From contig CBFHJH010000011.1 of NCBI GenBank assembly GCA_965656185.1, positions 1 through 64,000 on the forward strand: a DNA stretch of 64,000 bases, given 5' to 3'. Positions within the stretch are counted from its first letter, which is position 1, and the number at the start of each line of letters is the position of its first letter. The notes beneath the pieces were generated by a model. The model had not been told where the DNA came from. It searched no databases and worked only from the letters and a program-made list of their open reading frames with translations. The position numbers were made by a program, and so were the translations under genes. This document shows positions 7,078-15,627 of the stretch, piece by piece. Source of the stretch: Croceimicrobium sp965656185 (GTDB lineage: Bacteria; Bacteroidota; Bacteroidia; Flavobacteriales; Schleiferiaceae).

Positions 7078-8109
7078 CTAAGCAGCCTGAGGGCGGCCTA
7101 GTTGATAAAGCATCTTTCCGTGGGCTTTTAAGGCCGACCAGAAAGTAGGTTGACAGTGGTAAGGAATTTGGAATTCTTCCGCTGTTTCAGAAACTATCTT
7201 CGAGATCTTCGGATAGTGTAAGTGGTTAATGTGAGCAAAGAGATGATGCTCAACTTGGTAATTCAATCCGCCAATGAGCCAGGAGAACCAGCGGCTGCGC
7301 GGAGAGAAATTACTGGTGGTTTGCAATTGATGCACCGCCCAGTTGTTTTCGATCTTACCATCCTTGGGTAGCGGGTAGCTGCTCGAAGGCACTACGTGTG
7401 CGGTTTGGAAGATGATCGAAAGTAAAAAGCCGGTGAGGAAATGCATGATAAAGAAGCCAATGATCACCCAAGACCAATGGGGAGCGATCAAGGCCGGTAA
7501 AACTAGGATGTAGCTGAAGTAGATCACTTTTCCAGCGGTGATCTTCCAAAGACGAGCTCTAAATTCTTTACGACTTTTAATGAGACCCATCTTATAATAA
7601 CGATGTGCCCTCTTATAGTCGGTATAGGCTACCTTAATAATGGTCATTAGGCCATAGAGGAACCAAGCGTAAATGTATTGGTAGCGGTGTACTTTTTTGT
7701 AGCGGTCGTGGGGAGAGAAACGCAAAAGGGGCGGACCGATAATATCTTCATCACTTTCGTGGATATTGGTAAAGCTGTGGTGCAATACATTGTGTTGTAA
7801 GCGCCAAATGGTGGCGTCGCCTCCGAGGAGGTTCATGGCCCATCCGGCCAAACGATTTACCCATTTTTTAGAGCTCAGGCTCTGGTGATTGGCGTCGTGC
7901 ATGATGTTAACGCCGATGCCTGCGGTGCCGAAACCCATGATGACCCACAGTAAAATGTAGAGGGCGAGCGATTCGATCTGGCCACTGATGATAAGACCTA
8001 AGGGACCAAAGAATAAGCTAAGCATCAAAATGGTTTTGAGCCACTGGCGCTTATTGCCTTGTTTTATTTTTTGATGATCCTTGAAATACTGATTGACGCG
8101 CTGGTTCAA
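7078..8109 (-). CDS. membrane fatty acid desaturase
   Basis: This is a di-iron desaturase that puts a double bond in acyl-CoA or acyl-lipid chains. All three histidine boxes are present: HDANH (71-75), HNVLHH (106-111) and QVEHH (285-289). Hydrophobic pairs flank them (about 25-70 and 190-240). The first possible start in this frame is a TTG (MNQRVNQYF); no in-frame ATG lies upstream before the reading frame leaves the recognisable family region. Length 343 is typical for the linoleoyl-CoA desaturase-like group in Bacteroidota. Substrate position cannot be told from sequence. Confidence 0.93.
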   Translation of the reverse strand: MNQRVNQYFKDHQKIKQGNKRQWLKTILMLSLFFGPLGLIISGQIESLALYILLWVIMGFGTAGIGVNIMHDANHQSLSSKKWVNRLAGWAMNLLGGDATIWRLQHNVLHHSFTNIHESDEDIIGPPLLRFSPHDRYKKVHRYQYIYAWFLYGLMTIIKVAYTDYKRAHRYYKMGLIKSRKEFRARLWKITAGKVIYFSYILVLPALIAPHWSWVIIGFFIMHFLTGFLLSIIFQTAHVVPSSSYPLPKDGKIENNWAVHQLQTTSNFSPRSRWFSWLIGGLNYQVEHHLFAHINHLHYPKISKIVSETAEEFQIPYHCQPTFWSALKAHGKMLYQLGRPQAA

Positions 8110-8317
8110 TGTTTTAAAGAACTGGCGATCTACTTGTTGAGAAAAAGAAAATTGGGCGATAAAGAGAAATTTAAAAGATTAAACTAGTGGATTCCTAGCT
8201 TAATCATTTAAGAAGATGGGATGCACCCATTGCTAAGAATTAAGGCGCGAAGGTAGTTCATATTTTCGAGCCGGCCATCCAAATTACAATTATTGTGCGC
8301 AATTGGCCCCTCCTTGC

Positions 8318-8325
8318 TACCTTTG
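8318..8325 (+). promoter_or_regulatory. promoter of the DUF3109 gene
   Basis: TACCTTTG ends 4 bases before the ATG at 8330. A TTG at 8293-8295 lies 22 bases upstream as a possible -33 element. The start of transcription would be at or next to the start codon. Confidence 0.65.
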
Positions 8326-8329
8326 CGGC

Positions 8330-8905
8330 ATGATTTCTATTGGTAAGACCTTGGTCTCGGAAGACCTATTAGAGAAGCAGTTCGTTTGCGATCTCACCCA
8401 GTGCAAAGGAGCCTGTTGCGTAGAAGGCGATGCCGGTGCGCCGCTCGAGCAGGAGGAGGTGGCGATCTTGGCCGAAGAGTACCCTAAAATAAAGGATTAC
8501 TTGCGTCCGGAAGGTATTGCCGCCATCGAAGCGCAAGGCACCCATGTTATCGACGAAAGTGACGGCGAGCCGGTTACACCTTTAGTTAATGGTGCCGAAT
8601 GTGCGTACGTGGTTTTTGATGAAAAGGGTACCACTTTATGTGGGATCGAAAAAGCCTGGAAGGAAGGCAAGACCGATTTCCGTAAACCGGTAAGTTGCCA
8701 TTTGTATCCCATCCGCATTCAGCAATACTCCACTTTTGAAGCGGTGAATTACCACAAATGGCAAATTTGTGCCCCGGCTTGTTCCCTTGGCGCCGAGTTA
8801 AAGGTGCCGGTGTACCGCTTTACCAAAGACGCTTTGATCCGTAAATACGGTTCGGCCTGGTACGGTGAATTGGAGCAAGCGGCCGAGATCTGGGAAAAAT
8901 CCTAA
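8330..8905 (+). CDS. DUF3109 family protein
   Basis: This 191-residue protein belongs to the DUF3109 family, which is rich in conserved cysteines: CDLTQCKGACC near the N-terminus, a mid CGIEKAW segment, CHLYPIRI and a late CAPACSLG. The pattern resembles the YkgJ-like Fe-S/zinc cysteine proteins, so metal binding is likely but the function is unknown. I use the ATG at 8330 (MISIGKT) because a perfect promoter element sits 4 bases before it; an upstream in-frame TTG at 8303 lies upstream of that promoter. Confidence 0.88.
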   Translation: MISIGKTLVSEDLLEKQFVCDLTQCKGACCVEGDAGAPLEQEEVAILAEEYPKIKDYLRPEGIAAIEAQGTHVIDESDGEPVTPLVNGAECAYVVFDEKGTTLCGIEKAWKEGKTDFRKPVSCHLYPIRIQQYSTFEAVNYHKWQICAPACSLGAELKVPVYRFTKDALIRKYGSAWYGELEQAAEIWEKS

Positions 8906-9312
8906 AGCGCTCTGTGCAAGGGAGAAAGCTGCTTGTGTTTGATATACAGTGATTTAGCTGATTTCTTGGTCTAAGCACTTTACCAACAGGCCCCGAGGTT
9001 ATCAACAATTCGTGTGAATTAAAAAGGAAAAAATCGCGAAGCTTCACTTTGGATTTTTTTTAAGTCCCGTAAAACCTACCCTTCCCGAAGCACCCCCTTT
9101 TTTTAGCTGTTAATAAATGCCTCCGATTGTGAAAAAGTAGCCTTTGCGAGGGCTTGTTTCATTAGTCATATTTGTATAGCAAGCTGTTATTCTAGGAAAG
9201 ACGGCATCTCTACTTACCAGTATTAATTACCTGTAAATCAAGGGGATGAAATTTTATCTCTAGGACTAATGGCCCTTATAATCAGCGAATAAACACGAAA
9301 AAGAGCGAGCGC
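8906..9312 (+). other. 407-base intergenic region upstream of nrdB
   Basis: No ORF or RNA gene is evident. It holds a DnaA-box-like TTATCAACA at about 8999-9007 (one mismatch to TTATCCACA), a T-run at about 9103-9109, and a probable nrdB promoter near 9144-9174. The length fits a regulated ribonucleotide reductase promoter, but I cannot define an operator with confidence. Confidence 0.5.
9144..9174 (+). promoter_or_regulatory. possible nrdB promoter
   Basis: TTTG at 9143-9146 is followed after 20 bases by CATATTTG (9167-9174), one mismatch from TAnnTTTG. The leader to nrdB would be about 130 bases, long for this genome. Confidence 0.35.
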
Positions 9313-10287
9313 ATGGCAGCAGTAGAACCGATCTTAGAAGAAAACAAGAACCGCTTTGTATTATTCCCTATCGAGCATCATGATATATGGGAGTGGTATA
9401 AAAAGCAGGAAGCTAGTTTTTGGACGGCCGAGGAAATCGATTTGCAACAGGACATCACGGACTGGAACACCAAGTTGAATGACGATGAGCGCTATTTTAT
9501 TAAACATATTCTGGCCTTCTTCGCCGCAAGTGACGGCATCGTGAACGAAAACTTGGCCGAGAACTTCGTTAATGAAGTGCAGTTTACCGAGGCTAAGTTC
9601 TTTTATGGTTTCCAGATCATGATGGAGAACATTCACAGTGAAACCTATTCCTTGTTGATCGATACCTATATCAAGGACAAAGAAGACCGCAGTCGTTTGT
9701 TCCGCGCCATTGAAAACTTCGATGCCATTAAGCGCAAGGCCGACTGGGCTTTACGTTGGATCGAAAGTGATTCTTTTGCCGAACGCTTGATCGCCTTTGC
9801 CGCGGTAGAAGGAATTTTCTTTAGTGGAGCCTTCTGTTCCATTTTCTGGTTAAAGAAGCGTGGATTGATGCCCGGCTTAACCTTCTCCAATGAGCTGATC
9901 TCACGCGATGAGGGTTTGCACTGCGATTTTGCCGTACACCTCCACAACAAGCACCTGGTAAATAAAGTGCCTAAGGAGCGTATCCGCGAGATCATCGTAG
10001 ACGCTTTAGACATCGAGCGCGAATTTATTACCGAGTCTTTACCGGTTAATCTGATCGGAATGAACTCGAAGTTGATGACCCAATACTTGGAGTTCGTAGC
10101 CGACCGTCTATTGGTAGAGCTCGAGTGCGACAAAGAGTTTAACGTAGAAAACCCCTTCGACTTCATGGATATGATCAGTCTGCAAGGGAAAACCAATTTC
10201 TTCGAAAAACGCGTAGGCGAATACCAGAAGAGTGGAGTAGTGCAGGGCAGCGAGTCCAACTCCATTTCTTTCGACGCCGACTTCTAG
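9313..10287 (+). CDS. nrdB: ribonucleotide reductase class Ia, small subunit
   Basis: This subunit holds the di-iron/tyrosyl radical that starts reduction of ribonucleotides to deoxyribonucleotides. Iron ligands are D74, E105, H108, E166, E200 and H203, and the radical tyrosine is Y112. The core (FYGFQIMMENIHSETYSLL) is close to eukaryotic R2. The C-terminal tail SISFDADF is the docking peptide for the large subunit. Length 324. It is followed by nrdA after 55 bases, so they form one operon. Confidence 0.97.
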   Translation: MAAVEPILEENKNRFVLFPIEHHDIWEWYKKQEASFWTAEEIDLQQDITDWNTKLNDDERYFIKHILAFFAASDGIVNENLAENFVNEVQFTEAKFFYGFQIMMENIHSETYSLLIDTYIKDKEDRSRLFRAIENFDAIKRKADWALRWIESDSFAERLIAFAAVEGIFFSGAFCSIFWLKKRGLMPGLTFSNELISRDEGLHCDFAVHLHNKHLVNKVPKERIREIIVDALDIEREFITESLPVNLIGMNSKLMTQYLEFVADRLLVELECDKEFNVENPFDFMDMISLQGKTNFFEKRVGEYQKSGVVQGSESNSISFDADF

Positions 10288-10342
10288 ATCAAAACAGACC
10301 AAACCACGACCCCCCAAATATTAAACAACCAATATTCGAGAT

Positions 10343-12955
10343 ATGCACGTAATCAAAAGAGATGGCCGGAAAGAGGCAGTGAAGTTCGACAAGATCACTG
10401 CGCGAGTTCAAAAATTATGCTACGGCCTAAGCGACCTGGTAGACCCTACCAGTGTGGCCATGAAAGTTATTGAGGGAATTTACGAGGGAGTTACCACTTC
10501 CGAATTAGATAGCTTGGCGGCGGAGATCGCAGCCAGTATGACTACCCGTCACCCCGATTTTGCCCAGTTAGCGGCACGCATTGCGGTGAGTAACCTTCAT
10601 AAGAATACCAAGAAGTCTTTCAGTGAAACCATGAAAGATCTTTATGAGTATGTGAACCCTAAGACCGGTAAGCACTCGCCCATGATCGCCAAGGATGTAA
10701 TGGAGATCATCGATAAGAATGCGGCCCTTTTGGATTCTACCCTAATCTACGATCGCGATTTTGGTTACGATTACTTTGGTTTTAAAACATTAGAGCGCTC
10801 TTACCTTTTGCGTATCTCAGGTAAGATCGCCGAACGTCCGCAGCACATGTTAATGCGGGTGGCGATCGGTATCCACATGGAGGATCTGGATGCAGCTTTG
10901 GAAACTTACGCCTTGATGAGTAAGAAGTACTTTACCCACGCTACACCTACCTTATTTAACAGTGGTACGCCCAAGCCTCAAATGAGTAGCTGTTTCTTGC
11001 TTACCACCAAAGATGATAGTATCGATGGTATTTACGATACCCTCAAGCAAACGGCGCGCATTTCTCAAAGTGCCGGGGGTATTGGACTAAGCATTCACAA
11101 TATTAGAGCCACCGGCTCCTACATTAGTGGTACCAATGGTACTTCCAATGGTATCGTACCGATGTTGCGTGTTTTCAACGACACCGCCCGTTACGTAGAC
11201 CAAGGAGGAGGTAAGCGTAAAGGATCTTTCGCCATTTACGTGGAGCCTTGGCACGCCGATATCTTCGATTTCTTGGATCTAAAGAAGAATCACGGTAAAG
11301 AAGAGATGCGGGCACGCGACCTATTCTACGCTTTGTGGATTCCCGATCTATTCATGGAGCGCGTTAAAGCCGATGGCGATTGGACCTTGATGGACCCCAA
11401 TGAGTGCCCAGGCCTATTCGACGTGCACAGCGAGGAATTCGTGAAATTATACACCAAGTACGAGCAAGAGGGTAAAGGTCGTAAGACCATGAAGGCCCGT
11501 GAGCTTTGGTCTAAGATCTTAGAGTCGCAGATCGAAACCGGTACCCCATATATGCTCTACAAGGATGCGGCCAATTCCAAATCCAATCAGCAAAACTTAG
11601 GTACCATTCGCTCTTCGAATCNNNNNNNNNNNNNNNNNNNNNNNNNNNNNNNNNNNNNNNNNNNNNNNNNNNNNNNNNNNNNNNNNNNNNNNNNNNNNNN
11701 NNNNNNNNNNNNNNNNNNNCTTTGTACTGAAATCATCGAGTACACCAGCGAAGACGAAGTAGCGGTATGTAACTTGGCTTCTTTGGCCCTACCGATGTAC
11801 ATCGACGGCGATAAGTTCGATCACAAGAAATTGTATGAGGTAACGTATAAAGTGACCAAGAACCTAAACCGTATCATCGACCGCAACTATTATCCGGTGG
11901 TAGAGGCGCGTAACTCCAATATGCGTCACCGTCCGGTAGGTCTTGGAGTACAAGGCTTGGCCGATACCTTTATCAAATTGCGTTTGCCATTTACCTCAGA
12001 GGAGGCCAAGCAGCTTAATAAAGACATTTTCGAGACCATCTACTTTGCTTCCCTCGCCGCTAGTAAGGACGAAGCGAAGGTAGACGGAGCCTATGAGTCT
12101 TACGAAGGTTCGCCGATCTCACAAGGTAAGTTCCAATGGAATCTTTGGGGTATCGATGAGAATGAATTGAGTGGTCGTTGGGACTGGGGTGCTTTGCGCG
12201 AAGAGATCAAAGAGCACGGCGTGCGTAACTCTTTATTATTAGCGCCCATGCCTACCGCTTCTACCAGTCAGATCTTAGGTAACAATGAGTGTTTTGAGCC
12301 TTATACTTCCAATATTTATACGCGCCGCGTATTAAGTGGTGAGTTTATCGTGGTAAACAAGCACCTGTTGATCGACTTGGTAAACTTGGGTCTGTGGAAC
12401 GATGAGCTTAAGAATGAGATCATCCGTGCCAATGGTTCTATCCAGCACATCGACGTGATTCCTGAGAATATCAAGGAGCTCTACAAGACCGTATGGGAGC
12501 TTAGTATGCGTGATATTATCGACATGAGTGCCGAAAGAGGTTGGTTTATCGACCAGTCGCAGTCCTTGAACCTATTCGTGGAAGGCGCAAATATGGCGAA
12601 GTTAACCTCGATGCACTTCTACGCTTGGGAGAAAGGCCTTAAGACCGGTATGTATTACTTGCGTACCAAAGCGGCTACCGATGCGATCAAGTTTACCGTA
12701 CAAAAGCAAACTAAGAGCGAGGTAGAGCCCGTTTTAAGTAACAAGCAGACCGAGAAGATCACCGAGAAGGAAGCGGCTACCAAGGCTACGGCTAAGCCGG
12801 CCGAAGCGCCTAAAATGGAGCAAGCGGCCGCAGTAGGTGAGATCCGCGCCAGTGAATTGGCCAAAGCGGTTAAAGAGCAAGCAGAGATGACGCCAGAAGA
12901 GCAACTGAACTGCAGCCTCGATAATCCAGATGATTGTATTGCCTGTGGATCGTAA
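10343..12955 (+). CDS. nrdA: ribonucleotide reductase class Ia, large subunit (contains an N-run)
   Basis: The catalytic subunit of ribonucleotide reductase. An ATP-cone (about 1-95) gives allosteric activity control. Redox cysteine C217 (MSSCFLL), its partner in DEVAVCNLAS, the catalytic LCTEI loop with the thiyl-radical Cys, and the C-terminal electron-shuttle pair CIAC are all present. A run of 98 N (11622-11719) falls between SSN and LCTEI. In related proteins these two motifs are directly joined, and without the N-run the radical Cys would be residue 428, near C429 of the mouse protein. A low-complexity Ala/Lys/Glu linker precedes the C-terminal CxxC. Confidence 0.96.
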   Translation: MHVIKRDGRKEAVKFDKITARVQKLCYGLSDLVDPTSVAMKVIEGIYEGVTTSELDSLAAEIAASMTTRHPDFAQLAARIAVSNLHKNTKKSFSETMKDLYEYVNPKTGKHSPMIAKDVMEIIDKNAALLDSTLIYDRDFGYDYFGFKTLERSYLLRISGKIAERPQHMLMRVAIGIHMEDLDAALETYALMSKKYFTHATPTLFNSGTPKPQMSSCFLLTTKDDSIDGIYDTLKQTARISQSAGGIGLSIHNIRATGSYISGTNGTSNGIVPMLRVFNDTARYVDQGGGKRKGSFAIYVEPWHADIFDFLDLKKNHGKEEMRARDLFYALWIPDLFMERVKADGDWTLMDPNECPGLFDVHSEEFVKLYTKYEQEGKGRKTMKARELWSKILESQIETGTPYMLYKDAANSKSNQQNLGTIRSSNXXXXXXXXXXXXXXXXXXXXXXXXXXXXXXXXXLCTEIIEYTSEDEVAVCNLASLALPMYIDGDKFDHKKLYEVTYKVTKNLNRIIDRNYYPVVEARNSNMRHRPVGLGVQGLADTFIKLRLPFTSEEAKQLNKDIFETIYFASLAASKDEAKVDGAYESYEGSPISQGKFQWNLWGIDENELSGRWDWGALREEIKEHGVRNSLLLAPMPTASTSQILGNNECFEPYTSNIYTRRVLSGEFIVVNKHLLIDLVNLGLWNDELKNEIIRANGSIQHIDVIPENIKELYKTVWELSMRDIIDMSAERGWFIDQSQSLNLFVEGANMAKLTSMHFYAWEKGLKTGMYYLRTKAATDAIKFTVQKQTKSEVEPVLSNKQTEKITEKEAATKATAKPAEAPKMEQAAAVGEIRASELAKAVKEQAEMTPEEQLNCSLDNPDDCIACGS
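11622..11719. other. assembly gap (98 N) inside nrdA
   Basis: The gap keeps the reading frame only because the true offset seems to be minus one base: tcgaatC and Ctttgtact overlap by the single C and would join as S-N-L-C-T. Confidence 0.9.
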
Positions 12956-12981
12956 AGATCCTTTCTTTAGAAATAGATGGA

Positions 12982-13011
12982 AAGTCGGTACCTTGGTGCC
13001 GACTTTTTTTT
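12982..13011 (+). terminator. nrdBA operon terminator
   Basis: AAGTCGGTACC (12982-12992) pairs with GGTGCCGACTT (12995-13005) with one G-T pair; T-run to 13011. The next gene's ATG starts on the very next base. Confidence 0.85.
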
Positions 13012-13494
13012 ATGCTTCGAACAGCCCTTTTAATCGCCAGTCTTTTATATACCAATCTACTGCTTGGACAGGAGCCCGACCCCAATGAGGCCATTGCCAA
13101 GGTGTTTCGGGTTTTGTCTGGAGAAGAAGCCAATATCCCGCTTCAGAAGGATAGTCTCATTCAGGTAGGAGCCTGGGAGGCTTTGGCCTATTTAGATCAA
13201 AAGCAAGCCTTTCAACTCAGTAAAGAGGACCTTCAGGAGGCGGTTCCTGATTACTACCGTTTTAAAGCAAAGCGCTTGATCTTTAAGTTGATCGACCCAA
13301 AAAATCACAATCAGTTTGGGGTTCAGGGCGAATTAGCTTATGATTGGGAAAAGCGATTCCTAGTGGTAAAAGACCCGAAAAATGGGCGGGAACGAGATCG
13401 CTGGAAGCTCTTATATCTCGATGCGGAATACCTTGCCTTAGAGATGGGGGAGTTAAGGGTATTTTTTACACATACTCGGCCGCTCGAACCTTAA
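13012..13494 (+). CDS. exported protein of unknown function
   Basis: This 160-residue protein has a signal peptide (MLRTALLIASLLYTNLLLGQ, cleavage likely after GQ or just before QEPD). The mature part is mixed alpha/beta, with no family I recognise. The chosen ATG follows directly after the T-run of the nrdBA terminator; an in-frame upstream extension would overlap nrdA and read through the hairpin, so I reject it. A weak promoter-like TACCTTGG lies inside the terminator hairpin. It is followed by another hypothetical after 25 bases. Confidence 0.7.
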   Translation: MLRTALLIASLLYTNLLLGQEPDPNEAIAKVFRVLSGEEANIPLQKDSLIQVGAWEALAYLDQKQAFQLSKEDLQEAVPDYYRFKAKRLIFKLIDPKNHNQFGVQGELAYDWEKRFLVVKDPKNGRERDRWKLLYLDAEYLALEMGELRVFFTHTRPLEP

Positions 13495-13519
13495 ATAGTA
13501 AATTAGCCAAAAATTTTTG

Positions 13520-13924
13520 ATGACTGTGGATCGACAGAATTTAGAAATAGCCAAGATCCAAAAAGAGATCGAAGCCTATTTGAGCTTGGGGAGCACCCAA
13601 ATGATCTTTGATTACCGCGAAACCGGTCAGGGGGTACGTTTAGATGTAATTACCGTAAACCCACGCCATAATCAATCTTTTCTCTTTCATTATACGGTAG
13701 GCTATGACCGCATCGATGCTTTAAAGCAGATGTATGCTTACGTGAAAGATCATAACGAGAAACAAAATTCCTACACCGTGCAGTGGTCCGTAAAGGGGGA
13801 GAACGAGTTACATACCTCTTATTTCCGCGCAAAGGATATTCCTCAAGCTTTAGATAAGTTAAACTTTGGCCGCGACCCCAATAGTTTGACCATTTTTAGC
13901 GTTGTCCTTAACCCGCTCAGTTAG
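13520..13924 (+). CDS. hypothetical protein
   Basis: A 134-residue soluble protein with a predicted mix of helix and strand (YAYVKDHNEKQNSYTVQW). No signal peptide, no membrane segment and no motif I recognise. I use the ATG (MTVDRQ); a TTG lies one codon upstream. Probably cotranscribed with the exported protein before it. Confidence 0.7.
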   Translation: MTVDRQNLEIAKIQKEIEAYLSLGSTQMIFDYRETGQGVRLDVITVNPRHNQSFLFHYTVGYDRIDALKQMYAYVKDHNEKQNSYTVQWSVKGENELHTSYFRAKDIPQALDKLNFGRDPNSLTIFSVVLNPLS

Positions 13925-13979
13925 AAAAGCGATATATTTTTTATAACTTGTGAGAAACAGGGTAAAAGGGTAATTAATT

Positions 13980-14141
13980 ATGGAAAAAGCAAGGCGCCAA
14001 GAAGTGAGGCGAAGAGCAAAGAAGATTAAGAAAGCACAAGTTAAGCTAAGCACCAAAGATTATTTGCAAAGAGCTTTGGTGGTTATGGTTATTGTTTTGA
14101 TCCTCTCCGCGGCGATGTGGATCTACAACAATATGCGCTAG
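13980..14141 (+). CDS. 53-residue single-span membrane protein
   Basis: The ORF starts with MEKARRQEVRRRAKKIKK, a strongly basic stretch, followed by one hydrophobic segment (about 33-49, ALVVMVIVLILSAAMWI) and a short tail. The positive N-terminus would stay in the cytoplasm. Coding is supported by the composition contrast and by fitting neatly between genes. Function unknown. Confidence 0.6.
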   Translation: MEKARRQEVRRRAKKIKKAQVKLSTKDYLQRALVVMVIVLILSAAMWIYNNMR

Positions 14142-14216
14142 TCTACCGCTTGCCCTCTCCAAGAATTACGATAGACTTATTGTTCAAGTAGCTGATATTC
14201 AAGAATATTTTTTGTA

Positions 14217-14233
14217 AGTTAGTCTCACTAACT
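14217..14233 (+). promoter_or_regulatory. inverted repeat upstream of a 31-residue ORF, possible operator
   Basis: AGTTAGT-CTC-ACTAACT is a perfect 7-base inverted repeat with a 3-base spacer, 14 bases before the start at 14248. It has no T-run, so it is not a terminator. It could be an operator or a short leader hairpin. Confidence 0.45.
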
Positions 14234-14247
14234 AAACAAGGGAAACA

Positions 14248-14343
14248 ATGTCTAACACTATTAAACGCTCAGATTGGGCCCAGAAAGCGGGAATTGTAAT
14301 GATAATCGTAGCTATCGTAGCTTTCGCATTATCGGTTACATAA
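14248..14343 (+). CDS. 31-residue small membrane protein
   Basis: The ORF reads MSNTIKRSDWAQKAG followed by one hydrophobic stretch to the end (IVMIIVAIVAFALSVT). Its stop overlaps the end of the convergent regulator gene by 8 bases. The upstream GGAAACA context and inverted repeat suggest a real gene; evidence is only its sequence shape. Confidence 0.5.
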   Translation: MSNTIKRSDWAQKAGIVMIIVAIVAFALSVT

Positions 14344-15361
14344 AAGGATTCGTATTCTCGATCCTGCTTTTCAGTTGGTCGATCCGATTTTTGATTCGGA
14401 TAAAGAACTTATTCCTCTCTTTTTCAGATAAATTACTGATTAGAGAGGATTTTTTTGTTTGCCCCTCGAGGTAAGCGCTCATCCTTTCCGTTAATACTGG
14501 GTCGCTCGTGTTTAGGTAATTCAGCCCGGCATAAGGCATGAAGTAGATCTTCTGATTCTTATCTAACTCGGCCATGATGTGATTATCCATGATCAGGATC
14601 TCGTGATAATACATCTGATACTCGGCGTTCGAGAAGGTGTCACTGTTGGAGTGATGGGCTTTTTGGCCTTTTAAAGCTTGTTTGTAGATCAGCTTCATCA
14701 TTTCCTGAAACTCATCGCAGATCTCCAAGGCCTCTTCTTTACTGCTTAGCAAGCCAGCTTCGAAGTAATACTCCAATTGATTGATCAAGCTGAGAATGGT
14801 AGTGTCGTTCCAGATCTCTACGCTGTTGATCTCCGAATAGGTCTCCCAAAGCTGCTTGGCCAAATCGAGTAGATCGGATGGGATCATGGATAATTCAAAA
14901 TTGGTTCCCTCCAGGCGATCCACGTCGTAAATGGATTTTAACCAAACATAGATCTTAAAGGCGGCCAGTTTTGGGTGGCGAAATTGGTAGTAGATAGGAA
15001 CGTCTTTCGCTTGGTAGATCAAGCGATGTCTTTTGTATTGCTTGATGCGTTTAAGCTGACCTAAACTTTGGAGTAGATAATTGCGGAAATCATCTACGTT
15101 ATCAATGAAGTTCGATTTCTGGAAAAGGACCGAATGTTCATTGCGCGCTAGGAGCTCATTAAGCGGCAGGTTGAAGTGACGAGCTATTTTCACCATATCG
15201 TTTAAACAGAGCTCCGTGGAGCCCCGGATGCGACGGTAAGCCGAATCGCGACTGCAGTCCAGAAGTTCGGCAATAATGTCTACCAACATCTCATTGTCGG
15301 CAACACGGTCTCTCACCATGCCAAAAAACTTACTCTGATAATCGCTGGGATTCTTCACCAT
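14336..15361 (-). CDS. HTH transcriptional regulator-like protein
   Basis: A 341-residue protein. Residues about 20-70 look like a helix-turn-helix (ELLDCSRDSAYRRIRGSTELCLNDMVKIARHF), with the pattern expected of BetR/XRE-like DNA binding. The rest is helical with no clear domain, perhaps a sensor. It has its own TACTTTTG promoter with a leader of about 16 bases. Regulator role is inferred from the N-terminal domain. Confidence 0.7.
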   Translation of the reverse strand: MVKNPSDYQSKFFGMVRDRVADNEMLVDIIAELLDCSRDSAYRRIRGSTELCLNDMVKIARHFNLPLNELLARNEHSVLFQKSNFIDNVDDFRNYLLQSLGQLKRIKQYKRHRLIYQAKDVPIYYQFRHPKLAAFKIYVWLKSIYDVDRLEGTNFELSMIPSDLLDLAKQLWETYSEINSVEIWNDTTILSLINQLEYYFEAGLLSSKEEALEICDEFQEMMKLIYKQALKGQKAHHSNSDTFSNAEYQMYYHEILIMDNHIMAELDKNQKIYFMPYAGLNYLNTSDPVLTERMSAYLEGQTKKSSLISNLSEKERNKFFIRIKNRIDQLKSRIENTNPFM

Positions 15362-15377
15362 AACTAAATCGCTGATC

Positions 15378-15385
15378 CAAAAGTA
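15378..15385 (-). promoter_or_regulatory. -7 promoter element for the HTH regulator
   Basis: The minus strand reads TACTTTTG, an exact TAnnTTTG match, 16 bases before the ATG. Confidence 0.55.
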
Positions 15386-15627
15386 AATATCAATTCTTAT
15401 TTATTGGCGCCCCTATTTATCGAGATGCGACATACTTGTATTATTTCACGTCAAAACACGCTTTTTGGTAGTTATTTTGTGATTATTAAGAGTTGAGCCT
15501 TGAGGAATTATTAAATATTGCAAATGCTTATTAGTCGTTAAGGGCACAGAATTAATTTTTACCGAGCCTTTCATGCTATGTTCCAAAAAACTCATTTTCA
15601 TTGCTAAATTAATTACCTTAGGGCTCT

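Noticed and set aside
8303..8329. TTG start for the DUF3109 gene at 8303
   Set aside because: It lies upstream of the exact promoter element at 8318-8325, so it would not be in the transcript.
8936..8955. Possible NrdR operator (TTTGATATACAGTG) upstream of nrdB
   Set aside because: Only loosely similar to the NrdR box and single; a pair of boxes at fixed spacing would be expected.
11622..11719. An intein or intron directly annotated in nrdA
   Set aside because: No intein or intron sequence is visible; only Ns with clean exon sequence on both sides. Kept as a hypothesis, not as a feature.
12934..13011. Upstream extension of the exported protein at 13012
   Set aside because: It would overlap the nrdA end and translate through a strong terminator, and it would hide the signal peptide.
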